DNA from: Planctomycetes bacterium UBA1146
GTDB lineage: Bacteria; Planctomycetota; UBA8108; UBA1146
Reading direction: 5' to 3'
Assembly: GCA_002311345.1 (NCBI GenBank)
Contig: DCAA01000026.1
Location: 254,485-318,484, forward strand
DNA: 64,000 nt
Positions 43,682-51,927 of this stretch are shown in pieces. A program made the translations under genes and the position numbers. Under the pieces are notes generated by a model. That model ran no database searches, was not told where the DNA came from, and saw nothing but the letters and a program-made list of their open reading frames with translations. Numbering within the stretch: position 1 is the first letter of the stretch; every line of letters begins with the position of its first letter.

Positions 43682-45006
43682 GACATCCTCCAGATCACGA
43701 TGACCGCCGCCACGATGCTGACGATGAGCAAGGTCATCGAGAGGCGGATGGTCTTCTGCTGTCGACGTGCAATCTCGACCGCCTCCGTGTAGGGAGTGTT
43801 CGAGAAGGAAACCATCGAGTAGAGGGGACGGTACCAGCCTGGAAGCACAACCTGCAGCAGATTTGAAAGTTTCTTGCCGAGCAGGAAGAAGGGGCTGGCG
43901 ACGTGATCACGCATCTCGTGGAAGTTGGATAGGGCGAGATCAGCGATGGTGTTGCCATTATCGATCCGGAGCCCCTCGTAGCTCAGCAGCGCGGCCGCCT
44001 GGTCGTCGGGGTGCTTCTGCAGTTCCTCGCACAGGATGCGCACATCCTCGAAGCCGGCATTCATCCCCTGGCCGTAAAAGGGAACGATCGCATGGGCGGC
44101 ATCTCCGATCAGTACCGTCTTCCCGACCACCCATGGCTTGCAACGAATGGTCACCAGAGTTGAGGGTTTCGCCGCCAGATACTGCTGCTCGAGATCGGGC
44201 ACCAGGTCCAGAACATCGGGGAACCACTGCTGGAAGAAACTCCGCACCTGATCGGCATCCTGGAGATCAGCGAAGGAGAACTCCCCCTCCAGAGGCCAGA
44301 AGCAGGTCCCGGTGAAGGATCCATTGTCATTGGGGAGCGCGATCATCATGAAGGAGCGACGCGGCCAGATGTGAAGTGCGTTCTTGTCGATACGAAAACC
44401 GCCGTTTTCCGCCGCCGGGATGAATAGTTCCATGTAGCCATGACTCAGGTAAGACTCATCAAAGTCGAACTGATCGTCGCACATCAAGGCGTGACGTACC
44501 GCCGAGTTGGCACCATCAGCACCGATGACCAGGTCCGCTGTCGCCTGAAAAGTTTCATCTGTCCGATCATCGATGAAGGTGGCTGTTGCGGCATCGGGAT
44601 CGACACCGGTGCAGCGCCGGTGAAAATGCAGGGTGACCTTTTCTTCTCGATCCGCCTGCTCGATGAGCAACTGGTTCAACCCACCGCGGGAAATGCTGTG
44701 GATGTTTTCCTCTGGATCGGCGGAGTAGGGCTGGAAGGATTGCGATCGATCGCGGGCATGCATCCTGCGGCCGCGCATCGGCACCGCCATCTCCAGGGCA
44801 CGCTCGCGCAATCCGACCCGGTGGAGACCGGTCAGCCCGCGAACCGAGATGGCGAGATTGATGCTCCTGCCGTGGACCACCTGGGCCTCGCGGATGTCAC
44901 CGCGATGCTCGTAGAGATCAACACGATATCCATCCCGGGCCAGCGCCAGAGCTGCCAGCGCACCGGTGAGTCCTCCCCCGACAACGATGACACCACGAGA
45001 TGACAT
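43672..45006 (-). CDS. kmo: Kynurenine 3-monooxygenase with C-terminal membrane anchor
   Basis: 444-aa FAD-dependent hydroxylase converting kynurenine to 3-hydroxykynurenine. The FAD motif is VIVVGGGLTGALAALALA, the NADPH/FAD motif is DLVIGADGANSAVR, and the GD motif is LIGDAAHAIVPFYGQGMNAG. The C-terminus ends in a hydrophobic helix (LSMTLLIVSIVAAVIVIW), as in mitochondrial KMO, so the enzyme is probably tethered to the membrane. The ATG at 45006 is chosen: it lies one base after the kynureninase stop. The longer frame to 45081 lacks family resemblance in its extension. Confidence 0.93.
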   Translation of the reverse strand: MSSRGVIVVGGGLTGALAALALARDGYRVDLYEHRGDIREAQVVHGRSINLAISVRGLTGLHRVGLRERALEMAVPMRGRRMHARDRSQSFQPYSADPEENIHSISRGGLNQLLIEQADREEKVTLHFHRRCTGVDPDAATATFIDDRTDETFQATADLVIGADGANSAVRHALMCDDQFDFDESYLSHGYMELFIPAAENGGFRIDKNALHIWPRRSFMMIALPNDNGSFTGTCFWPLEGEFSFADLQDADQVRSFFQQWFPDVLDLVPDLEQQYLAAKPSTLVTIRCKPWVVGKTVLIGDAAHAIVPFYGQGMNAGFEDVRILCEELQKHPDDQAAALLSYEGLRIDNGNTIADLALSNFHEMRDHVASPFFLLGKKLSNLLQVVLPGWYRPLYSMVSFSNTPYTEAVEIARRQQKTIRLSMTLLIVSIVAAVIVIWRMSWP

Positions 45007-45007
45007 T

Positions 45008-46309
45008 TCAGTCGCCTCCCTGACCCGTTTCCACCCGTGCTTTCTGTTCGAGCACGGCAGCGAAACGATGGATCTCGTCAAAGGTGTTGTAGAGAGGAGT
45101 CGGTGCGATCCTGATCACATCCGGTGGACGAAAATCGGTCACGATGCCGGCATCCGCCAGTGATGATTGCAATGCCTGACCATCACCGAGCACCCGGATG
45201 GAAATCTGCGCTCCGCGACGATGTGGTTCGCTCGGAGTGATGATCTGGTAGTGGCTCGACCCGATGGCCTTGACCTGTTGTTCGAGATAACCGGTCAGGC
45301 GCATCGATCGTTCGCGCAATGCAGCCATTCCTGCTTCAGCAAAAATGGACAAGGAAGAGTGCAATGGTGCCATCGAAAAGATGGGCGGATTGGAAACCTG
45401 CCAGCCCTCCGCACCCTCTTGTGCAATGAACTCAGGATTTTCATCCATCTGGAATCGGGTTGCCGGGTCGTTGCCCCACCAGCCGGCCAGACGTACCAGT
45501 TCCTGGTTGTGGGCGTGTCTTTCATGAACAAAAGCCCCCGCTACCGCACCGGGACCTGAATTACCGTACTTGTAGGTACACCAGGCAGCGAAGTCGACTC
45601 CATCTTCGTGCAACTCGAGATCGAGATTTCCTGCCGCATGCGCCAGATCGAGACCGAACGGGATGCCGTGTTCCTGACAGCGCGCTGCGATGCTTTTGAT
45701 GTCGTAAGCCTGACCGGTGTAGTAGTTGACCCCGGCAAACATCACGAGGGCAAGTTCGTTTCGGTGCTCATCGATTGCCCCGAGGATGTCTTCATCACGC
45801 AAGCAGTGCTCCCCCTCGCGCGGCTTGAGAACCACCATCGCATCGAGAGGCTCGAGGCCGTGCCAGCGTGCCTGCGACTGGAGAGCATAGCTATCGGAAG
45901 GAAAGCAGGGCGAATCGCAGAGGATCTTGATCCGCTTCGACTCCGGTCGATAAAAGGATGCCATCAAGAAGTGCAGATTCGCCGTCAGGGTGTTCATGTA
46001 GACCACCTCGATCGGCTTGGCCCCGACCAGGCTTGCCCCGTGCTGGCGGAAGGATTCGTGATACGGCAACCAGGGACGCCTTGCCTGCAGGTGGCCAGCG
46101 ACCGCCAGATCGCGCCAGTCCTCCAGTTCCGCGGTGACATCATCGAAAGCTGCCTCTGGCATCAATCCCAGTGAGTTGCCGCAGAAGTAGATGAGCGGAT
46201 CGCCACTGGCATCGGTGGGAATGTGAAAGCGCTGACGAAATACCCCGAGCGGGTCATTGGCATCTCGATCGATGGCGTCTTGTCGGCTCGACTCTCTTGG
46301 GTCTCCCAT
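45008..46309 (-). CDS. kynU: Kynureninase
   Basis: 433-aa PLP enzyme cleaving 3-hydroxykynurenine to 3-hydroxyanthranilate and alanine. Family motifs include IYFCGNSLGLMP, VVYMNTLTANLHFLM, GLDLAHAAGNLDLELHE, and the PLP-lysine segment WCTYKYGNSGPG. GWWGNDPATRFQM is also characteristic. The ATG at 46309 is used, giving a TGATG overlap with the decarboxylase stop; a TTG directly before it is possible. Confidence 0.95.
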   Translation of the reverse strand: MGDPRESSRQDAIDRDANDPLGVFRQRFHIPTDASGDPLIYFCGNSLGLMPEAAFDDVTAELEDWRDLAVAGHLQARRPWLPYHESFRQHGASLVGAKPIEVVYMNTLTANLHFLMASFYRPESKRIKILCDSPCFPSDSYALQSQARWHGLEPLDAMVVLKPREGEHCLRDEDILGAIDEHRNELALVMFAGVNYYTGQAYDIKSIAARCQEHGIPFGLDLAHAAGNLDLELHEDGVDFAAWCTYKYGNSGPGAVAGAFVHERHAHNQELVRLAGWWGNDPATRFQMDENPEFIAQEGAEGWQVSNPPIFSMAPLHSSLSIFAEAGMAALRERSMRLTGYLEQQVKAIGSSHYQIITPSEPHRRGAQISIRVLGDGQALQSSLADAGIVTDFRPPDVIRIAPTPLYNTFDEIHRFAAVLEQKARVETGQGGD

Positions 46310-47346
46310 CAACTGGCCCCCGTTGCATCACTCTGGAACACCGAGGACTCCAGACCGAGGAAATCCAGCGCCGTTCCACCGAGCATCTGTTGCTTCTGCT
46401 CGTCGGTGAGCGATTCCATCTGCTCGATCAGTTTGCCAGGATGATCCTCACCCAGCGGGAAGGGGTAATCCGTTCCCAGCGCAAGACGATCGGTGCCGAA
46501 GATATCGATCAAGAAATCGAGCGAAGAAGAATCGTGAACCAGCGTGTCGAGGTAGAAACGGTCGGTGTATTCCCGCGGCGAACTGCAACCGTTGACACCA
46601 CACAGATCGGGACGGGCGTGATAGCCCTTCTCGATGCGGGCAAGAGTTCCAGGAAAAGAACCGCCACCGTGGGCGAAACAGATCTTCAGTTCGGGTAGCC
46701 GATCGAGAATCCCACCGAAGATGACCGAGCAGATGGCAAGACTCGTCTCCGCCGGCATCCCCACCAACCACGGCAGGAAATAGGAACCCATTCTGTCAGC
46801 ACCGAGCATGTCCCACGGATGGATAAAGATGGAGGTGCCCAGGGCGGCAGCTCGTTCGAAGAAGGGGAACAGTTCCGGGGCATCGAGGTTCCACTCGCCA
46901 CAATGAGTGCCGATCTGGAGTCCAGGAAAATCGAGTTCCTGAACACAACGCTCCAGTTCTTCGATGGCCAGTTGCGGATCTTGAAGTGGCACCGTCCCGA
47001 GGCCGATGAAGCGGTCCGGTCGGTCTTTCACCACCTCGGCGATGTGGTCGTTGAGGAAGCGGGACAGATCGTGTGCATCGGCTGACTTCGCCCAGTAACT
47101 GAACATCACCGGAACGGTCGAGAGTGCCTGTACGTCCACCCCATGCCGATCACAGTCCTCGATGCGCCGCTCAGGACTCCAGCAACGATCATCGACCTCG
47201 CGGAAGAACTCGCCATCCTTCCACAATCGTGCACAGCAAGGCGCGTGATGCTCGATGCTGACGAAACCATCGTAACCGTAACGCTGTGCCAGGTCGGGCC
47301 ACTGCTGGGGCAAGATATGGGTGTGCAGATCTATCTTCAGTGACAA
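46309..47346 (-). CDS. nbaD: 2-amino-3-carboxymuconate-6-semialdehyde decarboxylase (ACMSD)
   Basis: 345-aa amidohydrolase-2-family zinc enzyme. It removes CO2 from ACMS, diverting it from spontaneous quinolinate formation (NAD synthesis) to the catabolic branch. The metal ligands are H8 and H10 (DLHTHILP), a histidine in IFIHPWDMLG, and the aspartate in ALGTDYPFPLGE. The catalytic histidine lies in ICFAHGGGSFP. The gene lies 21 bases after 3-hydroxyanthranilate dioxygenase and overlaps kynureninase. Confidence 0.93.
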   Translation of the reverse strand: MSLKIDLHTHILPQQWPDLAQRYGYDGFVSIEHHAPCCARLWKDGEFFREVDDRCWSPERRIEDCDRHGVDVQALSTVPVMFSYWAKSADAHDLSRFLNDHIAEVVKDRPDRFIGLGTVPLQDPQLAIEELERCVQELDFPGLQIGTHCGEWNLDAPELFPFFERAAALGTSIFIHPWDMLGADRMGSYFLPWLVGMPAETSLAICSVIFGGILDRLPELKICFAHGGGSFPGTLARIEKGYHARPDLCGVNGCSSPREYTDRFYLDTLVHDSSSLDFLIDIFGTDRLALGTDYPFPLGEDHPGKLIEQMESLTDEQKQQMLGGTALDFLGLESSVFQSDATGAS

Positions 47347-47367
47347 GGAGCCCTCCCTGCGGCGAGA

Positions 47368-47895
47368 CTAATCGTCGCTCTTGACGGAAGGTTGGACGAC
47401 GGCTCCGCAACTCGAACAGGTTCGATTCGCCTCATCCGCCCAGAAATTCTCCATCAGTGGCTTCAACTGACGAACGATGTCGACCAGATGGAACTGGGAA
47501 TGAAAAACCAACTCGTCACATTCATCGCAATAAACGACGAACTGGTCCTCCATCGTCTCAGGGCGCTTTCGCTCCACCACCATGCCGATGGTGTTAGCCC
47601 CTCGCTGAGGAGAATGAGGAATCCTTGGCGGTAGCAGCATCACTTCACCCTCACGGATCGGGATGTCCCTGTACTCGCCTTCCTCCTTCACCCGCAGAAC
47701 GATGTCTCCTTCGAGCTGGTGGAAAAACTCCTCGGTCTCATTGATGTGGAAGTCTTTTCGCTTGTTGGGACCACCAACGATCATCACAATGATGTCGGTA
47801 TTTTCCCAGACCACCTGATTACCGACGGGCGGCTTTAACAGGTGACGGTGCTCATCGACCCATTCTTTCAGGGAGAACGCATTCAGAGTAGACAT
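47368..47895 (-). CDS. nbaC: 3-hydroxyanthranilate 3,4-dioxygenase
   Basis: 175-aa cupin iron dioxygenase cleaving 3-hydroxyanthranilate to ACMS. The catalytic iron ligands are H50, E56 and H94 (DFHINETEEFF and PPRIPHSPQ). A C-terminal rubredoxin-like iron site is formed by C123, C126, C160 and C163, as in bacterial single-domain enzymes. GGAAGGAAG precedes the ATG. It is the first gene of the kynurenine operon and diverges from the hypothetical gene at 48042. Confidence 0.95.
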   Translation of the reverse strand: MSTLNAFSLKEWVDEHRHLLKPPVGNQVVWENTDIIVMIVGGPNKRKDFHINETEEFFHQLEGDIVLRVKEEGEYRDIPIREGEVMLLPPRIPHSPQRGANTIGMVVERKRPETMEDQFVVYCDECDELVFHSQFHLVDIVRQLKPLMENFWADEANRTCSSCGAVVQPSVKSDD

Positions 47896-48041
47896 CCTGG
47901 CGCTTCCTTCCCGGGTCGAGACGGGATCAGTAAAGGTGATCCTGTACGGCCCGCTTGATGAGGAATACCCTAATCCGTGCAGGGTTCTACGGCAACGGAT
48001 CCGGCTGGCAGGTCCACCAGGTGATGAGAGGTCTCAGACAG

Positions 48042-48767
48042 ATGAGCGTCGAAGAGATCAGTTTCCTTCCCTCCGATTTCGAACGTTTCAGGGACAGCGT
48101 CCAGGCCGATCCCGAGTTCAACGATGCGAGACTGGAGGTACGCAGGAAACTGGACCAACTAGGCAAGATGGGTGCTCAGGAACTGTCGAAGCCACCCCAT
48201 CTGCTGGTGGCTCGTGCCAGCCTGCACCACCCGCACAAGTTCAACGCATTCCGTGTCGCTAGCCAGTGGACCTACCTCTCGCGAGGCGAGAAGGAACGAA
48301 AAAAATTACAAGGGTTGCTGGGTGAGGAGATCGGGAAAGATCTCGACCACGATTATATGCATACGATGCTCGTACTCGAGATTGATCATGCGGGCCTGAA
48401 GATCGCGTTGCGAATCCATCCAAAGGCCTGGTGGGACGGTGAGAATCTCAAGCGACAACTCCAGGACGAAGAGGTACGCCCCTCGATCGCGCAGACACTC
48501 CAGCCCCTCGATGGATATCGACTGAGAATCCACGATCATCGCAGCAGTCGCGATTGCACCGAGATCGACGATCTGGAACTGGTTGAAATCCGCAAGCACT
48601 TCACACCGGGCGACCACTGGCTACACGTCGAACGACACATCGCTCGCGACCAGCTTTTCGTCACATCGGGAGGGTTCTCGCAGCGAGTTATCGCGGAATG
48701 GAAACGTCTTCTCCCGGCGTATCGGGTGTTCTGCTGGCATTCGACCAACGACCGTCTATTCGCCTGA
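48042..48767 (+). CDS. Conserved-type hypothetical protein
   Basis: 241-aa soluble protein of unrecognised family. It is rich in charged residues, begins MSVEEISFLPSDFERFRDSV, and contains a central alpha-helical region (EKERKKLQGLLGEEIGKDLDH) followed by beta-rich ALRIHPKAWWDGENL and HWLHVERHIARDQ. No signal peptide or transmembrane helix is seen. GAGAGG precedes the ATG; the open frame extends upstream to 47955 with no supporting features. It is transcribed away from the kynurenine operon. The function is unknown. Confidence 0.7.
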   Translation: MSVEEISFLPSDFERFRDSVQADPEFNDARLEVRRKLDQLGKMGAQELSKPPHLLVARASLHHPHKFNAFRVASQWTYLSRGEKERKKLQGLLGEEIGKDLDHDYMHTMLVLEIDHAGLKIALRIHPKAWWDGENLKRQLQDEEVRPSIAQTLQPLDGYRLRIHDHRSSRDCTEIDDLELVEIRKHFTPGDHWLHVERHIARDQLFVTSGGFSQRVIAEWKRLLPAYRVFCWHSTNDRLFA

Positions 48768-48847
48768 AGACTCCATATCGATGACCTCCGGATGGAGTGC
48801 TGCTTGCTCCGGCGGTACACTGTCGAAAGAAAGAGGAGGATCTCCCT

Positions 48848-51800
48848 TTGCTTGCCATCACGCTTCTGCCTCTTCTTCTGGCCACGCCGATCGGTTTGCT
48901 CGCTGCCGATCACAGCGAAGAAATTGTTCCCAATTTTTCCTCCGAGGTCCGTCCCATCCTGTCTCGCCAGTGTTTCCCCTGTCACGGACCCGATGCGAAG
49001 ACTCGTAAAGCAGATCTACGCCTCGATCTCAAAGAAGGCATTCTCGGGGTCGTGGAGCCGGGAGATCTGGTCGCTTCCGAGTTGGTGGCGCGGATCACCA
49101 CCACCGATCTCGACGACCGGATGCCCCCGCCGGAACACTCCGAAGCGCTCGACGCTGGTGAAATCTCAACCCTGAGTCGCTGGGTCGCTGGTGGAGCCAT
49201 CTGGCAAGAACACTGGTCCTTCAACACCCCACAACTGCCTGAGATCCCCGACCAGAATCGCCACAACCCCATCGATGCCTTCATCGATGAGAGGATCGCC
49301 GCAGCAGGACTGACGGCAAACGGCCCCGCAACACCCGAGACGCTCATTCGCAGACTTCACCTCGATCTGATCGGATTACCCCCGGAGCTTCAACGTGTCG
49401 CTCGTTTTGTCCAGGACCATGAAAAGGACCCGGAGGGCGCATGGCACCAGCTCGTCGACGAGGTACTTGCCTCCGATCGATTTGGTGAACGGTGGGCGAG
49501 TGTGTGGCTCGATCTGGCCCGCTATGCCGATACCAAGGGTTACGAACAAGATGGCAACCGCAACATCTGGCCCTGGCGTGACTGGGTAATCCAGGCTTTT
49601 GATCGAGATCTTCCGTTCGATCAGTTCACCATCGAGCAACTCGCCGGCGATCTCATCGATGCACCGCAAGAATCAGATCATCTCGCGACCGCTTTCCATC
49701 GCAACACCATGACCAACGACGAAGGGGGCACCCAGAATGAGGAGTTCCGGGTCGCCGCCGTGGTCGATCGCGTCAATACCACCATGCAGGTGTGGCAAGG
49801 ATTGACTGCAGGGTGCGCACAGTGTCATGACCACAAGTACGATCCGCTGTCACAGAAGGAGTACTACCAGTTGTTCGACTTCTTCAATCAAAGTTCCGAC
49901 GCGGATTTGAACAATGAACACCCCGTCCTGTCGATACTGGGCATTACCGACAAGCAGCAACTCATCCCTGCCAAGCAGAAGGTGGAGGACGCCCTGAGGA
50001 TCCTCGATGCGGCGGCGAGGGAACTGGAGATTCCCGAGCCAGAACCGGTCTCTCAGGAATCCTCGACGCTCGATGTCATCGCCTTCAGTGGCCAGACACC
50101 GCCTTTTTGTGTCCACCTGGTCGATGGAGGCAAGCGAGATTGGCCGTGGGTCGAGGCACCCGAGGATGCTCCCGAGGGGATCGACCAGGTGATCCGCCAG
50201 GTGGCTCCGGCGGAGCAGGTTCGCCAGGTCTACTTCGAACAATCTCTTCACCCTCATGTCGTCGCCGAGGGAGATACCTACCACATCGATGCGCGAATCC
50301 TGGAGGTGCCCGAATCGATGTGTCTCCAGGTGCGCCTCGACGACGAGACCGTCTGGGAACACCGTGCCTACTGGGGTGTGACTACATTCTCCCAAGGCGT
50401 CGATGGCGAGCCGTCACTTCTTCGCCATGGAGATCTTCCTGCAACCGGTGAATGGGTCCATCTGGAGGTGGATGCCTCGAAGATCGGTATCGAGGTCGGA
50501 AAAACGGTGCTCGGAATCGCCATGACCCAGACAGGTGGGAAAATCGAATGGGGAGGAGTCCGCAGAAAAAGTAGCCGTCCCACAGAACGCGCAGACCTGT
50601 TGACCTATCGAGCCTTCCTCGATCGCTGGAGTGAAAACCCATCCGATCTGTTCGAGGCGCCGATCAGAGAAGCCCTCATCGCGACACGCACCGAAACCGA
50701 TGAAGAAACCAGTGAAGGCGTGGAACTCGAAACCTGGTGGAAAAAGCAACTCTCTAGCGAGGGAAGACGTTTACTGAAACCGCAGCAACAAGCATACGAT
50801 CAGGTGCTGAAGCAGAAGAACACCATCGAAGCCAGAGCGGTCCCTGTTCCGGTGATGGTCGATCTTGCTTCCGACAAGTTGCGATCAACCCACATCCTGC
50901 AGCGTGGTTCATACCTCGCTACCGGAGAACAGGTTTGGGCCGATGTCCCGCAGTTCCTTCCACCGATGGACGCAGATACTGCTCGGCATCGACTCTCACT
51001 GGCTCAATGGCTCCTCTCACCCGAGAATCCGCTGACCGCACGGGTTCACGTCAACAGAGTCTGGGAACAACTGTTCGGCACCGGTCTGGTCGAGACGCTG
51101 GAGGATTTCGGTACCCAGGGAACACTGCCCAGCCACCCCCAACTGCTCGACTGGCTCGCCGTGACCTGGCAACAAGAAGATCGGTGGAGTCACAAGGCAC
51201 TCCTTCGACGCATCGTCACCAGTGAAACTTACCGCAGAGAGGCACGCAGTACTGCCGAGCAACGACAGGTGGATGCCACCAACCGGTTGCTCACCCATGC
51301 CACTCGCATCCGTCTTCCCGCTGAGGTGGTGAGAGATCAGGCTCTGGAAATCGGTGGAATACTCTCTGCAAAGAAGTTCGGTCCTCCGGTCTTTCCCCCC
51401 CAACCGGATGGAGTCTGGCAGGTGGTCTACAACGGCGCCGGCTGGCGGGAAAGTGAGGGAGAGGACCGCCTTCGTCGCGGTCTCTACACCTTCTTCCGCA
51501 GGACCGCTCCTTATCCAACGATGCTCACCTTCGATGCCTCGAGTCGAGACGTCTGTCAGCCGAGGAGAATTCGTACCAACACTCCGCTCCAGGCGCTGGT
51601 GATGTTGAATGATCCAGTTTTTATCGAAGCCGCTGCTGGCCTGGCCAGGATCTCCCTCGATCACTCGAGTGAAATGACCGAGGCGATCACGCATGCTTTC
51701 GAGCGCGCGACCTGTCGGCGTCCTACCGAACAGGAACTCGACTACCTGATACAACTATCGCGACAACAGTACGAGGTATTTCAGCACGATCCGGAAGCCG

Positions 51801-51925
51801 CAAGGCTCTTTCTTGAAAGTGGGATGTGGAACATCGAAGATGTCCAACAACACCCAGAGGCGGCAACCCTGATGGTCATCGCCAACGTACTGCTGAACCT
51901 CGATGAGCTCCTGGTGAGAGGTTGA
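48848..51925 (+). CDS. Planctomycete cytochrome PSCyt1-DUF1549-DUF1553 protein
   Basis: 1025-aa exported protein. The TTG at 48848 is chosen: GAGGAGG lies 7 bases upstream and the product starts directly with a signal peptide (LLPLLLATPIGLLAA). The open frame to a GTG at 48797 adds only charged residues before it. A c-type haem motif (C42-x2-C45-H46) and DADL-type PSCyt1 residues come first. DUF1549 starts about residue 135 with a second haem motif CAQCH (C323-C326-H327), then a beta-sandwich insert (about 400-580), then DUF1553 from about 700 (RVHVNRVWEQLFGTGLVET). It is coupled to a DUF1501 gene. The function is unproven. Confidence 0.92.
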   Translation: MLAITLLPLLLATPIGLLAADHSEEIVPNFSSEVRPILSRQCFPCHGPDAKTRKADLRLDLKEGILGVVEPGDLVASELVARITTTDLDDRMPPPEHSEALDAGEISTLSRWVAGGAIWQEHWSFNTPQLPEIPDQNRHNPIDAFIDERIAAAGLTANGPATPETLIRRLHLDLIGLPPELQRVARFVQDHEKDPEGAWHQLVDEVLASDRFGERWASVWLDLARYADTKGYEQDGNRNIWPWRDWVIQAFDRDLPFDQFTIEQLAGDLIDAPQESDHLATAFHRNTMTNDEGGTQNEEFRVAAVVDRVNTTMQVWQGLTAGCAQCHDHKYDPLSQKEYYQLFDFFNQSSDADLNNEHPVLSILGITDKQQLIPAKQKVEDALRILDAAARELEIPEPEPVSQESSTLDVIAFSGQTPPFCVHLVDGGKRDWPWVEAPEDAPEGIDQVIRQVAPAEQVRQVYFEQSLHPHVVAEGDTYHIDARILEVPESMCLQVRLDDETVWEHRAYWGVTTFSQGVDGEPSLLRHGDLPATGEWVHLEVDASKIGIEVGKTVLGIAMTQTGGKIEWGGVRRKSSRPTERADLLTYRAFLDRWSENPSDLFEAPIREALIATRTETDEETSEGVELETWWKKQLSSEGRRLLKPQQQAYDQVLKQKNTIEARAVPVPVMVDLASDKLRSTHILQRGSYLATGEQVWADVPQFLPPMDADTARHRLSLAQWLLSPENPLTARVHVNRVWEQLFGTGLVETLEDFGTQGTLPSHPQLLDWLAVTWQQEDRWSHKALLRRIVTSETYRREARSTAEQRQVDATNRLLTHATRIRLPAEVVRDQALEIGGILSAKKFGPPVFPPQPDGVWQVVYNGAGWRESEGEDRLRRGLYTFFRRTAPYPTMLTFDASSRDVCQPRRIRTNTPLQALVMLNDPVFIEAAAGLARISLDHSSEMTEAITHAFERATCRRPTEQELDYLIQLSRQQYEVFQHDPEAARLFLESGMWNIEDVQQHPEAATLMVIANVLLNLDELLVRG

Positions 51926-51927
51926 AG

